A DNA stretch of 64,000 nt from Ideonella sp. (lineage in GTDB: Bacteria > Pseudomonadota > Gammaproteobacteria > Burkholderiales > Burkholderiaceae_C): positions 124,001 to 188,000 of the forward strand of contig JADKIA010000003.1 in the NCBI GenBank assembly GCA_016721465.1, read 5' to 3'. How positions within the stretch are numbered: position 1 is the stretch's first letter; the number at the start of each line of letters is the position of its first letter. Under the pieces are notes generated by a model. It ran no database searches, was not told the origin of the DNA, and was given only the letters and a program-made list of their open reading frames with translations. The translations under genes were made by a program, and so were the position numbers. Positions 52,019-61,726 of this stretch are shown here, in pieces.

Positions 52019-53311
52019 TCAGACGCCGTGACGGACTGGGCCGTGCGCCAGCGCCAGTTCGAGGTCGTCCAGCACTTCCTCCAGCCGCTTCATGGGGCGG
52101 GCCAGCGCGCGCCGAGGCAAGGCGCGGTGGCGAGAGACCAGCCGACGCAACGGGTCGTCCACCGCTGCATCGTCCAGGCGCAGGCCATGCTGTGCCAGCA
52201 AGGGGTGCAGCGTGCTGCGGCGTGAGCGCAGATCCTCGCGGGTCTTCTGGTAGGCATGCTCGGCCAGTGCATGGCGCTGTGAGTAGCTGAAGATGTTGGC
52301 CAGGAACATTTCCGGGTCGCGTTGATCTGGCTCGAACAGCACGATGTCGGTGCCGGGGTGCGATGACTCGTAGCCCTTCATGCCCAACTCGAGGCGTGAA
52401 TGGATGAGTGAGCGGAAGGTCTGGCTCAGCACCAGCGGCAGCCCGCCTTGCACGATGCGGTGGATGCGCGGCTCGCTGCCGCCCAGCACCCGGTGGCGCG
52501 TGGCGTGCGTGGCGTCAAAGGGCACCAGCGGGTTCAGGCACAGCAGCAGGTCCAGGCCCTGATCGAGCAGGACGCTGGCGTGCAGCGTCTTCTTCAAGGC
52601 GCCGTCGACATAGAAGTGGCCATCGATCGACACCGGCGGGAACAGGCCAGGCAGTGCCGCGCTCGCCGCCACGGCGCGCGAGATGGGCACGTGGTCCCAG
52701 CCGGGCTGGCCGAACGGGGCGGAATCGCCGCTGTCCAGATCGGTGGCCACCAGCACCAGGTGGTGGCGGAGCAAGCGAAAATCGTCTGTGCGGCCGGGTG
52801 CTGCGAACAGCCTGCGCAGGCGCGCTTCGAGTGCGCGGTTGCTGAACACGCCGGTGGGCAGGGCGCGCCCCAGGCGTTCGATGGCCGCCAGCAACGAGCG
52901 GCGGCGGCCCATCAGGAGTTGCGCTCCGGCTTGCCCCAGCAGCGAGGGCACGGACAACAGCCGCGCCAGGGCCTCGCCGAGCGCCGGTCGCACGAACAGC
53001 GTGGGGCTGATGGCGTCGGCGTTGCCCACGTCATCGCTGTCGATGAAAGCCGCGCAGAGGTCACGCGGACGGATGCCATTGGCCAGTGCCGCCGCCACGA
53101 AACCACCGGCCGATACGCCCACGTAGCCATCCAGCGCCGTGAAGTCCAGGTCTGGCAGCGCTTCTTCCAGGGCGCACAGCGCGCCGATCTCCCAGGTGGC
53201 CCCCAACGGCCCGCCACCAGCCAAGGCCAGGCCGACTCGGCCTGAGGACGCATGGCGCCTCCGGCCGGGCGCCCTGGCGCCCGCCACCGTGGGCCTTGCC
53301 GAGATGGTCAC
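52019..53311 (-). CDS. Patatin-like phospholipase
   Basis: 430 residues from a GTG at 53311 that overlaps the phasin stop (GTGA). The patatin fold shows LALAGGGPLGATWEIGALC (oxyanion), the nucleophile elbow GYVGVSAGGFVAAAL, and the catalytic Asp in HFYVDGALKK. It is a Ser-Asp acyl hydrolase acting on lipids. Tight coupling to a phasin suggests action on storage-granule lipid or granule surface, possibly as a depolymerase. That is inference. Other in-frame starts are far upstream inside the phasin gene. Confidence 0.88.
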   Translation of the reverse strand: MTISARPTVAGARAPGRRRHASSGRVGLALAGGGPLGATWEIGALCALEEALPDLDFTALDGYVGVSAGGFVAAALANGIRPRDLCAAFIDSDDVGNADAISPTLFVRPALGEALARLLSVPSLLGQAGAQLLMGRRRSLLAAIERLGRALPTGVFSNRALEARLRRLFAAPGRTDDFRLLRHHLVLVATDLDSGDSAPFGQPGWDHVPISRAVAASAALPGLFPPVSIDGHFYVDGALKKTLHASVLLDQGLDLLLCLNPLVPFDATHATRHRVLGGSEPRIHRIVQGGLPLVLSQTFRSLIHSRLELGMKGYESSHPGTDIVLFEPDQRDPEMFLANIFSYSQRHALAEHAYQKTREDLRSRRSTLHPLLAQHGLRLDDAAVDDPLRRLVSRHRALPRRALARPMKRLEEVLDDLELALAHGPVRHGV

Positions 53312-53907
53312 TGGGCTGCAGCGTCTGTCTTGCGCACGCTGCGGCGCTTTGCGGCCGGTTTGGCGACGGGCATGGCAGGCGAAGGTGCTGCCGCTTTGCG
53401 GGTCCGGGCCTTGGGCTTGGGTGTGGCCGCCTTGGCCGCGGCCTTCTTGGGCGTGCCGGCCTTGGCCGCAGCGCCGCCTTGCGTGAGCTTGGCCACCGCT
53501 GCCGCCAAGGCGTCCACCCGTCCGGCCAACGCCGCCACGTCCTTGGCCGTGGGCACGCCCAGTCGATTCATGGCCCGCGCCGTGCGCTCTTCGAAGATGG
53601 ATTCGAGCTTGTCCCATTGCGCATTGGCCTTGGTGCCGACGCCACCGGCCATGGCCGTGACCTTGCCGGCCATCTCGCCCAGGCGCCCTTCGGCGGCGGC
53701 CTGCGTCTTGCGCTGCAGGCTGGCCCCTTCCTTCATCAGCGTGTCGATGACCTTGCCGCGGCCCCCCTGCGCCTTGGCCAGCGCTTCCTGGCCCGCGTGC
53801 CAGAGCTGCTGCGCCGAATCCTTGAGCGCGCCGCCCATCAGCCCATCCAGCAACCCAGTGGGTGCTGAGGCCTGCTTCTCTGCCAACTTCTTGAGCTTCT
53901 TGACCAT
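53308..53907 (-). CDS. Phasin (PhaF/PhaI-type granule-associated protein)
   Basis: 199 residues. An amphipathic helical phasin domain (about 1-115: QQLWHAGQEALAKAQ, WDKLESIFEERTARAMNRLG, VAALAGRVDALAAAVAKL) is followed by an Ala/Lys/Pro-rich histone-like tail (AAKAGTPKKAAAKAATPKPK and more), the PhaF pattern. It coats polyhydroxyalkanoate granules and may bind DNA to segregate them. It is first in a two-gene unit with the patatin-like lipase, divergent from the fatty acyl reductase. Confidence 0.88.
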   Translation of the reverse strand: MVKKLKKLAEKQASAPTGLLDGLMGGALKDSAQQLWHAGQEALAKAQGGRGKVIDTLMKEGASLQRKTQAAAEGRLGEMAGKVTAMAGGVGTKANAQWDKLESIFEERTARAMNRLGVPTAKDVAALAGRVDALAAAVAKLTQGGAAAKAGTPKKAAAKAATPKPKARTRKAAAPSPAMPVAKPAAKRRSVRKTDAAAQ

Positions 53908-54154
53908 GGTCTCTCCGGCGATTCGTCAGTGGCGGCCCATTCAGGCACACAGCACAGTTGCACCGCGCAAACTGCACCATGGAAGTGTAGGCCGCTGGCC
54001 CGCCATGCAACGGGCGTCGACTAGGGCGCCGCACCTAGCCAGCCTTGGGGTTAGTGCCCAACGGTTCGCCCATCGGATTGCTCAAGAATGGCCAGTTCAG
54101 ACCATGACCCGGCCGTGCCCCGGGCGTGGCTCCCAACGCTACGAGGAGAATTGC

Positions 54155-56152
54155 ATGCAGTATTTCGTCACCGGTGCCACTGGCTTCATCGGCAAGCGCC
54201 TGGTCAAGGCGCTGCTCGCCCGACGCGGCACCACGGTGCATTTCCTGGTGCGGCCCGGCAGCGAGGGCAAGCTGGCCGACCTGTACGCGTACTGGGGCGT
54301 GGCCAAGAGCCGCGCCATCCCCGTCTCTGGCGACCTCACCACGCGCAAGCTGGGCGTCTCGTCCGACGACATCAAGTCACTGAAGGGCAAGATTGCCGGC
54401 ATCTACCACCTGGCCGCGGTGTACGACCTGTCGGCGGACGAGGAATCGCAGGTGCGCGTGAACGTCGAAGGCACGCGCAACATGGTGGAGTTCGCGAAGG
54501 CGGTGGATGCCAAGCATGTGCACCACGTGTCGTCGATTGCTGCGGCGGGCCTGTACGAGGGCGTGTTCCGCGAGGACATGTTCGAGGAGGCCGAGGGCCT
54601 GGACCACCCGTATTTCATGACCAAGCACGAAAGCGAGAAGATCGTGCGCAAGGAATGCAAGGTGCCCTGGACGGTGTATCGGCCGGCGATGGTGGTGGGC
54701 GATTCGACCAGCGGCGAAATGGACAAGGTCGACGGCCCCTACTATTTCTTCAAGGTGATCCAGCGCATGCGGCAGTTGCTGCCGCCGTGGATGCCCGCGA
54801 TCGGCCTCGAGGGTGGGCGCATCAACATCGTGCCGGTGGATTTCGTGGTCGCCGCGCTGGACCACATCTCGCATGTGCGCCATTCGATCAATGGCAAGTG
54901 CTTCCACCTGGTCGATCCGGTGGGCTATCGCGTGGGCGATGTGCTGGACATCTTCAGCAAGGCTGCCCATGCGCCCAAGATGAACCTGTTCGTCAACGCG
55001 GCGCTGCTGGGTTTCATCCCGAAGAGCGTGAAGAAGGGCCTGATGGCGCTGGCGCCCGTGCGCCGTGTCTACCACGCGGTGATGAAGGACCTGGGCCTGC
55101 CGGAGGACATGCTCACCTTCGTCAACTACCCCACGCGGTTCGACTCGCGCGAAACACAGGAGGCGCTCAAGGGCAGCGGCATTGCCTGCCCCAACCTGCG
55201 CGACTACGCCTGGCGGCTGTGGGACTACTGGGAGCGTCACCTCGATCCGGCGCTGTTCGTCGATCACAGCCTGAAGGGCGCGGTGGGTGGCAAGGTGGTG
55301 CTGGTGACCGGCGGGTCCTCGGGCATAGGCCTGTCGGCGGCGTGTCGTTTTGCCGAGGCCGGCGCCGTGACCATCATCTGCGGGCGCGGTGAGGACAAGC
55401 TGGCTGCGGCGGTCAAGGAGATCCGCGACTTCGCGGGCAAGGACGCGCGGGTGTTCAGTTACTCCGTGGACATCGCCGACGAGGCCAGCTGCGCCGAATT
55501 CGTCAAGTCGCTGCAGGCCGAGCATGGTGGCGTCGACTTCCTGATCAACAACGCCGGCCGCTCGATCCGCCGCGCCATCGAGGCCAGCTACGAGCGCTTC
55601 CACGACTTCGAGCGCACCATGCAGCTCAACTACTTTGGTGCCTTGCGCATCACCATGGGCCTGCTGCCCGGCATGGTGGCCAAGAAGAAGGGCCACGTGG
55701 TCAACATCAGTTCGATCAGCGTGCTGGTGAACGCGCCGCGCTTCTCCGCCTATGTGGCCAGCAAGGCCGCGTTGGACGCGTGGACGGCCTGCGCCTCGAG
55801 CGAATTTGCCGACCAGGGCGTCACCTTCACCACCGTGAACATGCCGCTGGTACGTACGCCGATGACCGCACCGACCAAGATCTACGACAGCATGCCGCTG
55901 CTGATGCCCGAGGAGGCCGCTGCGATGGTGATCCAGGCCTGCATCGACAAGCCCGTGCGCGTGGCCACGCGCCTGGGCATCTTCGGCGAGATCCTGCACG
56001 CGGCCGCGCCGCGCGTGACGCAGATCGTCATGAACACCACCTTCCGCATGTTCCCCGACAGCGCGGCGGCCAAAGGCGACAAGAGCGCCAAGCCGAAACT
56101 GTCGCCCGAAGCCATCGCGATGGCGGAGATGATGCGGGGCATCCACTTCTGA
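54155..56152 (+). CDS. Two-domain fatty acyl-CoA reductase (SDR-SDR)
   Basis: 665 residues, close to the length of the Marinobacter Maqu_2507-type reductase. The N-terminal NAD_binding_4 reductase has TGATGFIGKRLVKALL, IYHLAAVYDL, and active Tyr-Lys in HPYFMTKHESEK. The C-terminal classical SDR has TGGSSGIGLSAA, LINNAGRSIRR, and YVASKAALDAW. Relatives reduce fatty acyl-CoA or acyl-ACP through aldehyde to primary alcohol, the alcohol half of wax esters. ATG 54155 has AGGAGAA upstream. The stop overlaps repeat A copy 2. Confidence 0.9.
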   Translation: MQYFVTGATGFIGKRLVKALLARRGTTVHFLVRPGSEGKLADLYAYWGVAKSRAIPVSGDLTTRKLGVSSDDIKSLKGKIAGIYHLAAVYDLSADEESQVRVNVEGTRNMVEFAKAVDAKHVHHVSSIAAAGLYEGVFREDMFEEAEGLDHPYFMTKHESEKIVRKECKVPWTVYRPAMVVGDSTSGEMDKVDGPYYFFKVIQRMRQLLPPWMPAIGLEGGRINIVPVDFVVAALDHISHVRHSINGKCFHLVDPVGYRVGDVLDIFSKAAHAPKMNLFVNAALLGFIPKSVKKGLMALAPVRRVYHAVMKDLGLPEDMLTFVNYPTRFDSRETQEALKGSGIACPNLRDYAWRLWDYWERHLDPALFVDHSLKGAVGGKVVLVTGGSSGIGLSAACRFAEAGAVTIICGRGEDKLAAAVKEIRDFAGKDARVFSYSVDIADEASCAEFVKSLQAEHGGVDFLINNAGRSIRRAIEASYERFHDFERTMQLNYFGALRITMGLLPGMVAKKKGHVVNISSISVLVNAPRFSAYVASKAALDAWTACASSEFADQGVTFTTVNMPLVRTPMTAPTKIYDSMPLLMPEEAAAMVIQACIDKPVRVATRLGIFGEILHAAAPRVTQIVMNTTFRMFPDSAAAKGDKSAKPKLSPEAIAMAEMMRGIHF

Positions 56153-56233
56153 GCGCCCCACGGACGCCGCCATGCGGCGCCCGTCCCCCGTGGGGGTCAA
56201 GCAAAGTGGCAGAGCCACATTTGCTTGAGAGCG
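56151..56233 (+). repeat. Repeat A, copy 2
   Basis: It begins with the TGA of the fatty acyl reductase and matches 6629-6709 almost base for base. The hairpin CAAGCAAA...TTTGCTTG is at 56198-56227. Partial echoes (TTTGCTTGAG) continue to about 56275. A downstream-of-stop position suggests a terminator or 3'-end element. Confidence 0.85.
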
Positions 56234-56363
56234 CCCCTTTGGTTGGCTCAAGAGCGCCTTCGCGTTTGCTTGAGCGCGCCCGCAGGTCGACGACCTGCGT
56301 GGTCCGCCTGCGGGCTTGGTCCTGGCTGCCTACAATGCGCCGCAGCACTTGTCGGGCCCTGTC

Positions 56364-57281
56364 ATGAGCAACTCTGGTTCTCCGTCTTCCGAGCACTCGC
56401 TCGACCACATCACCCCGCGCGACCAGGCCGAGATCCTGGCGCAGGCGCTGCCGTACATCCGCAGGTTCCATGGCAAGACGCTGGTCATCAAGTACGGCGG
56501 CAATGCCATGACCGATCCGGCGCTTCAGCAGGACTTTGCCGAAGACATCGTGTTGCTCAAGCTCGTGGGCATGAACCCCATCGTGGTGCATGGCGGCGGG
56601 CCGCAGATCGACGATGCCTTGACCAAGCTCGGCAAGAAGGGCACCTTCATCCAGGGCATGCGCGTCACCGACGAGGAGACGATGGAGGTGGTGGAGTGGG
56701 TGCTGGCCGGCGAAGTGCAGCAGGACATCGTGGGCCTGATCAATGCCGCCGGTGGCAAGGCCGTGGGCCTGACCGGCCGCGACGGCGGCCTGATCCGCGC
56801 CCGCAAGTTGAAGCTGGTGGACCGTGACGATCCGAGCAAGGAACACGATGTGGGCCAGGTGGGCGAGATCGTCTCCATCGACCCCAGCGTGGTCAAGGCG
56901 CTGCAGGACGATGCCTTCATCCCGGTGATCAGCCCCATCGGCTTCGGTGAAGCCAATGAGAGCTACAACATCAACGCCGACGTCGTGGCCGCCAAGCTGG
57001 CCACGGTGCTCAAGGCCGAGAAGCTGGTGATGTTGACCAACATCGCCGGCGTGCTGGACAAGGCGGGCCAGCTGCTCACCGATCTGACGGCCCGGCGCAT
57101 CGACGAGTTGTTTGCCGACGGCACCATCAGCGGCGGCATGCTGCCCAAGATCAGCGGTGCGCTCGATGCCGCCAAGAGCGGCGTGAACGCGGTGCACATC
57201 ATCGACGGCCGCGTGCCGCACGCCATGCTGCTGGAGATCCTGACCGATCAGGCCTACGGCACGATGATCCGCAGTCACTGA
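56364..57281 (+). CDS. argB: Acetylglutamate kinase
   Basis: 305 residues from ATG 56364. It phosphorylates N-acetylglutamate, the second arginine-synthesis step. Amino-acid kinase motifs: LVIKYGGNAMTD, PIVVHGGGPQI, GLTGRDGGLIRA, YNINADVVAAKLA and LTNIAGVLD. A longer start at 56316 adds non-conserved residues that overlap repeat A debris. The other arginine genes are not in this window. Confidence 0.97.
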   Translation: MSNSGSPSSEHSLDHITPRDQAEILAQALPYIRRFHGKTLVIKYGGNAMTDPALQQDFAEDIVLLKLVGMNPIVVHGGGPQIDDALTKLGKKGTFIQGMRVTDEETMEVVEWVLAGEVQQDIVGLINAAGGKAVGLTGRDGGLIRARKLKLVDRDDPSKEHDVGQVGEIVSIDPSVVKALQDDAFIPVISPIGFGEANESYNINADVVAAKLATVLKAEKLVMLTNIAGVLDKAGQLLTDLTARRIDELFADGTISGGMLPKISGALDAAKSGVNAVHIIDGRVPHAMLLEILTDQAYGTMIRSH

Positions 57282-57412
57282 GCGTGGCCGAGGCCTACGC
57301 CGTCCGCCGCCGGGCCACCCCAGTGCGTGCGGCGACCCGAGTCCTGCGGGAGCAGGACTCTGCGCGGCCCGATGGGGTGGCATCACCGCAAGGCGGCCAG
57401 CGCGGTGGGCCG

Positions 57413-58096
57413 ATGACGTGGCTGTTCGACCTCGACAACACCTTGCACGACGCGGGCGCGCACGTCTTTCCAGCGCTCAGGGATTCGATGGCGGCCTATG
57501 TGCAGCGCGAGCTGAAGGTGGACGCCGCCGAGGCCGAACGTCTGCGGCGTGAGTACTTTGTGCGCTATGGCGCCACGCTGCTGGGCCTCGTGCGCCACCA
57601 TGGCGTGCGGCCGGCGCACTTTCTGCATGACACGCATCGGCTGCCCGAACTGGATCGGCACGTGGCGGGCCAGGCGAGTGACTTCGCCGCGATCCGCCGC
57701 TTGCGCGGCCGCAAGCTGGTGCTGACCAACGCGCCGCGTGCCTATGCCTTGCGCGTGATGCGCCTGTTGGGCATCGAAGGGCTGTTCGACGCCGTGCTGT
57801 CGATCGAGGACATGAGCATGTTCGGGCAGTTGCGACCCAAGCCCGACGCCCGCATGCTGCGCCGGGTGGCGGTGCGCTTGCGCGTGAGGCCGGGGCGTTG
57901 CACCTTGGTGGAGGACACCCTGGTGCACCAGAAGGCCGCGCGACGGGTGGGCATGCACACCGTCTGGATGCAGCGCTTTGTGCGCGCAGAGGTGCCAGGT
58001 CGGCCGGGTGGTCACGGCGAGCCCCGCTGGTCCATGCGGCCGGCCTATGTCGACCGTGTCGTGCGGTCGCTGCGAGCCCTTCTGACTTCGCGCTGA
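57413..58096 (+). CDS. HAD-family pyrimidine 5'-nucleotidase-like protein
   Basis: 227 residues from ATG 57413. HAD motifs: WLFDLDNTLHDAG (Asp nucleophile and general acid), KLVLTNAPRAY (motif II), PKPDARMLRRV, and CTLVEDTLVHQKAA (motif IV). It resembles the yeast SDT1-type pyrimidine nucleotidases usually found between argB and slmA in Burkholderiales. It removes phosphate from pyrimidine nucleotides or analogues. Earlier in-frame ATG at 57284 adds 43 residues without similarity. Confidence 0.88.
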   Translation: MTWLFDLDNTLHDAGAHVFPALRDSMAAYVQRELKVDAAEAERLRREYFVRYGATLLGLVRHHGVRPAHFLHDTHRLPELDRHVAGQASDFAAIRRLRGRKLVLTNAPRAYALRVMRLLGIEGLFDAVLSIEDMSMFGQLRPKPDARMLRRVAVRLRVRPGRCTLVEDTLVHQKAARRVGMHTVWMQRFVRAEVPGRPGGHGEPRWSMRPAYVDRVVRSLRALLTSR

Positions 58097-58213
58097 CCCG
58101 ACAACCCGGGTTTTCCGGGGTGCTCTCGGCGGTGCGAAGTCAGTGTTTACCTGCACCCGACTGGGGCGGATCGCTGTGCCAGAATCGTCCGAGACTCCTT
58201 CCTTGGCCGGCCG

Positions 58214-58927
58214 ATGGCTTCATCGACAGCCCGCGCCGACACCCAACCCGCCGCCTTGATGTCCGATCTGCCCCTGCCCGCCGGCGACACCGCCAGCACT
58301 GCGCCGACCGCTGATGCTGACGGTTTGGTGGTCTCGGCACCGGCACGCAAGCGGCCCCGTCCGGGTGAGCGCCGGGTGCAGATCCTGCAGACCTTGGCCA
58401 GCATGCTGGAGCAACCTGGCGCCGAGCGCATCACCACCGCCGCGCTGGCCGCCAGATTGGACGTGAGCGAGGCCGCGCTGTACCGGCACTTTGCCAGCAA
58501 GGCGCAGATGTTCGAGGGCCTGATCGAGTTCATCGAGTCCAGCGTGTTCACGCTGGTCAACCAGATCGTTGAACGCGAAACCTCGGGCAGCGTGCAGGCC
58601 CAGCGCATCACCAGCATGCTGCTGCAGTTCGGTGAGAAGAACCCGGGCATGGTGCGGGTGATGGTGGGTGATGCGCTGGTGTTCGAGCACGAGCGCCTGA
58701 TCGTGCGAATGAACCAGTTCTTTGATCGGGTGGAGTCGCAATACCGGCAAAGCCTGCGCAACCTCTTCGACGCCAATGGCAGCATCACGCCCACGGTGGA
58801 TGCACAGGCCCTGGCCTCGGGCCTCACGGCCTTCGTCGTCGGCCGCCTGCAGCGCTTTGCGCGCAGTGGTTTCAAGCGCAGCCCCACCGAACACTTGGAA
58901 CTGGTGCTGCCGCGTCTGACGACCTGA
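58214..58927 (+). CDS. slmA: Nucleoid occlusion factor SlmA
   Basis: 237 residues, TetR fold. A Pro/Ala-rich N-terminal extension of about 45 residues precedes the DNA-binding part: RVQILQTLASMLEQPGAERI, TTAALAARLDVSEAALYRHF. The C-terminal domain carries VRVMVGDALVFEHERL. Bound to chromosomal sites, SlmA blocks FtsZ assembly over the nucleoid, linking this locus to ftsZ upstream. The extension length is longer than in E. coli SlmA. Neighbours argB and the nucleotidase support the call. Confidence 0.9.
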   Translation: MASSTARADTQPAALMSDLPLPAGDTASTAPTADADGLVVSAPARKRPRPGERRVQILQTLASMLEQPGAERITTAALAARLDVSEAALYRHFASKAQMFEGLIEFIESSVFTLVNQIVERETSGSVQAQRITSMLLQFGEKNPGMVRVMVGDALVFEHERLIVRMNQFFDRVESQYRQSLRNLFDANGSITPTVDAQALASGLTAFVVGRLQRFARSGFKRSPTEHLELVLPRLTT

Positions 58928-59604
58928 TGACCCCGGCGCTCTCGCCGCCGCCTGGTGCCGCGGCGGTGGTGCTGGGCGGGGATGCACGCCTTTGGCTCTT
59001 GCCGCAACGTGCCGCCTTCGACCCCGATCGCGGCCTGCTGCTGGTGGCCGATGCCCACCTGGGCAAGGCGGTGTCGTTCCGCCGTCTGGGAGTGCCTGTG
59101 CCAGGTGGCACCACGGCCCAGACGCTGGCCCGATTGGACGCGGCGATCGATGGCACCGAGGCGAAGCGGATCATCTTCCTCGGGGATCTGCTGCACTCGC
59201 GCCGATCGATGGCGCCGGACACCCTGGCCGAGGTCGCCGCCTGGCGCAACCGGCGCGCGGCCCTGCAACTCACGCTGGTGCGCGGCAACCACGATCGTCA
59301 TGCCGGCGATCCGCCGGCCGATTGGCAGGTGCAGGTGCTGGACGGTCCGCTGCACCTGGGCCCCTGGGCCCTGCTGCACGAGCCCGCACGGGTGCCCGGC
59401 GCCTACGCCTTGGCGGGTCATGTGCATCCCGGCGTCGTGCTGGGCGGGCGGGCGAACGATCGCCTGCGCCTGCCGTGCTTCCGCTTTGGCGCCGGCCTGG
59501 GCCTGCTGCCCGCATTCGGCGAATTCACCGGTCTGCACGTGCCCGAGCGACAGCCGGCCGAGGGCCTGTACGCGGTGGCCGACGCACGCGTCGTTGCAGT
59601 CTGA
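58927..59604 (+). CDS. pdeM: Ligase-associated DNA damage response endonuclease PdeM
   Basis: 225 residues, calcineurin-like metallophosphoesterase. Metal-binding motifs: VADAHLGK, FLGDLLHSR, RGNHDRH and AGHVHPG. PdeM belongs to a DNA-repair set normally accompanied by an ATP-dependent ligase, exonuclease and helicase, none of which is in this window. Start ATG 58927 shares one base with the slmA stop. The group II intron begins about 55 bases after its stop. Confidence 0.85.
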   Translation: MTPALSPPPGAAAVVLGGDARLWLLPQRAAFDPDRGLLLVADAHLGKAVSFRRLGVPVPGGTTAQTLARLDAAIDGTEAKRIIFLGDLLHSRRSMAPDTLAEVAAWRNRRAALQLTLVRGNHDRHAGDPPADWQVQVLDGPLHLGPWALLHEPARVPGAYALAGHVHPGVVLGGRANDRLRLPCFRFGAGLGLLPAFGEFTGLHVPERQPAEGLYAVADARVVAV

Positions 59605-60243
59605 TTGCGCAACGGCGCGATCCGGCCTGCTGCGGCGAGGCCTCTACACTGGCGCCATGGTGCGTCACGAAGCAAAGGCACGACTGAACCCGCAGGGGCG
59701 AGGCGGAGCTGCTGCATGCTGCGCATGTCCAACGGGAGAGAGTCCCGTCCCGGTAGGCGTCGGAGCGCCGGGTAGCAGACCCCAGGTAGTGGAGGAGACC
59801 TCTGTGCCCGAGCGGGGTGTCAAAAGCCCGTGAGGCGGCGCGAGCCGCGCAGCGGGGAGCAAGCACGCGGGCCGCAACATGAAGTGAAGCCTGCAGCCTC
59901 GACAGAGTTACAACCCGCAGGCCGAGCCGCTCATGTCACGGCGAAGGCAACACCGCTGGCGCAAGAACCGAAGCGCGCTGGGGGCTGCGGCGGGGTATGG
60001 GGCGCAGCACGCGTGCAAGGACAGGTGCGGAACGTGAGAGGCCCGTCTGCGCGGCCCGAGTCGGGGCAAGCGAGTTCGTATAAGCCCAAGGCGAAGTCGA
60101 ATCGTGCGCAGCGGGAGTCCGAGGGGATCGTAGTACCGCTGGAATTGGCGCAAGCCGGTTGCGCGAAGGCCGTGTGGCATAACGCGGCTGGAGGGAAGGG
60201 TCCTTGCGGTGGTCATGCTGATGGAGCGGGTAAGCGCGAGGGA

Positions 60244-61609
60244 ATGGCCGGCCAGACCGGACCTAACGACCCCGTTGGACGCGAGTCCGGCGACAAAGTG
60301 CGACAACTGCAAAGGCAGCTCTGGGCCGCAGCCAAGCGGGCACCGGGAAGGCGCTTTCATGCGTTGTACGGCCAGATGTGCAGGGGTGACGTCCTGCACG
60401 AGGCATGGAAGCGAGTGCGCCGCAACAAGGGCGCAGCGGGCGTGGATCGGATGACGATCGGCGCAGTCGAGCAGTACGGAGTCCGGCGCTTCCTGCAAGA
60501 GCTGGGCGAAGTGCTGCGTGCGGGCGAGTACGGTGCGCAGGTCGTGCGGCGCGCCTACATACCCAAGGCAGACGGGGCCAGGCGGCCTCTGGGCATCCCG
60601 ACGGTGCGAGACCGGGTGGTGCAGATGGCGGCCAAGCTGGTGCTGGAGCCGATTTACGAGGCGGACTTCGCATCGACCTCGTATGGGTTCAGGCCAAGGC
60701 GCAGTGCGCAGCAGGCGCTGGAGCGGCTCAGGCAACTGGGCAACGACGGGGCCGAGCACGTGCTGGATGCCGACATCGAGAACTACTTCGGCAGCATTGC
60801 GCACGACAAGCTGCTCACCCTGGTGGGCCAGCGAGTCAGCGACCGGAAGATGCTCAAGCTGGTGAGGCAGTGGTTGCAGGCTGGGGTGATGGAAGACGGG
60901 GTGGTGAGTCACCCGGTGGCGGGAACGCCGCAGGGTGGTGTGATCTCGCCGCTGCTGTCGAACATCTACCTGCACGTGCTGGACCGGGTGTGGGCCAAGC
61001 ATGGCCGGCACCTGGGCGAGTTGGTGCGGTATGCGGACGACTTCGTGGTGATGTGCCGAACGGCACAGGGCTGCGAGGAGGCGCAAGGCCGCATCGAGCA
61101 TGTGCTCACCAAGCTGGGACTGAAACTACACCCACAGAAGACGCGGCGCGTGGTGCTGACGCGCGGACAGGAGGGCTTCGACTTCCTGGGCTGCCATCTG
61201 CACAAGCGTATGAGCGGGCGGCTGTGGCAGCAAAAGGGCCTGCGGCGCTACTACCTGCAGCGCTGGCCGAGCCGCAAGGCGATGAACCGTGTGAGAGCGT
61301 GTGCGGGAGCTGACCCCGCGCTGGCGCTGCCACCAGGATGTGCGAGGCGTGATCGCTGAGCTCAACCCCGTGCTGCGTGGCTGGGGGCAGTACTTCCAGA
61401 CCGGCAACGCGGCCGATCACTTCACCGACGTGGATGACTACGTCGTGAAGCGGCTGCGCAGCCTGCGCGTCAAGCGTGCGGGGCGCAACTTGCGGGCAGG
61501 CCAGACCCAGCGCTGGGACCGCGACTCCTTCGAAAGCCTTGGATTACATCGCCTGCGCGGGACGATCCGCTACCCGGGCAAACCTCCTGGCAACGGGAGA
61601 ACTGCGTAA
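60244..61609 (+). pseudogene. ltrA: Group II intron reverse transcriptase/maturase, frameshifted
   Basis: The first frame (from ATG 60244) carries the RT palm and fingers: NKGAAGVDRMT, IPKADGARRPLGIPT, DADIENYFGSI, GTPQGGVISPLLSNIYL, and active-site LVRYADDFVVM. It then continues RVRACAGADP and stops at 61359. A +1 frame beginning near 61301 carries the rest of the maturase domain (RELTPRWRCHQ, LNPVLRGWGQYF, YVVKRLRSLR). The expected RVRERVREL can be restored by adding GA near 61292, indicating a 2-base deletion in a GAGAGAG run. No HNH endonuclease domain is present, making a full-length protein of about 455 residues. Confidence 0.85.
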
Positions 61610-61634
61610 TGCTGCGAGCCGACAGACCACTGGT

Positions 61635-61719
61635 AAGCCGTGTGCGGGAAATCCGCATGCACGGTTTGAACGGGGGTGTTGGCTCTGTGACTGACCTTCG
61701 GGCCTGAACAGGGCCAACA
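61635..61719 (+). ncRNA. Group II intron domains V and VI
   Basis: Domain V is about 61635-61667: the AGCCGTG arm with catalytic AGC triad pairs with CACGGTT around GCGGGAAATCCGC. Domain VI is 61677-61719 (TGTTGGC / GCCAACA) with an unpaired A in the right-hand strand (CTGAACAG) as the branch point candidate. These are the parts needed for splicing, and they look intact. Confidence 0.8.
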
Positions 61720-61726
61720 TCTACCA

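Larger units (their letters stand above)
59660..61724 (+). mobile_element. Group II intron
   Basis: About 2.07 kb. The 5' end fits the intron consensus GTGCG (GTGCGTCACG at 59660). Non-coding RNA of domains I-IV precedes and flanks the reverse-transcriptase ORF (60244-61609). Domains V and VI lie at 61635-61719 and the intron ends in CTAC at 61724 (an AY end). The pre-insertion sequence would join ...GGCGCCATG to CAATGACG. The 3' end is 2 bases before the DUF815 start codon, so that gene's natural leader has been replaced. Boundary positions are uncertain by a few bases. Confidence 0.85.

Noticed and set aside
54377..56251. 624-codon minus-strand frame opposite the fatty acyl reductase, whose start lies in repeat A
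   Set aside because: Shadow frame; the resemblance of its first residues to another frame near 6700 only reflects the shared DNA repeat.
59605..59659. GGCCT / AGGCC hairpin before the intron as a terminator target site
   Set aside because: Only a 5-bp stem with 9-base loop and no T-run; not strong enough to claim terminator-directed insertion.
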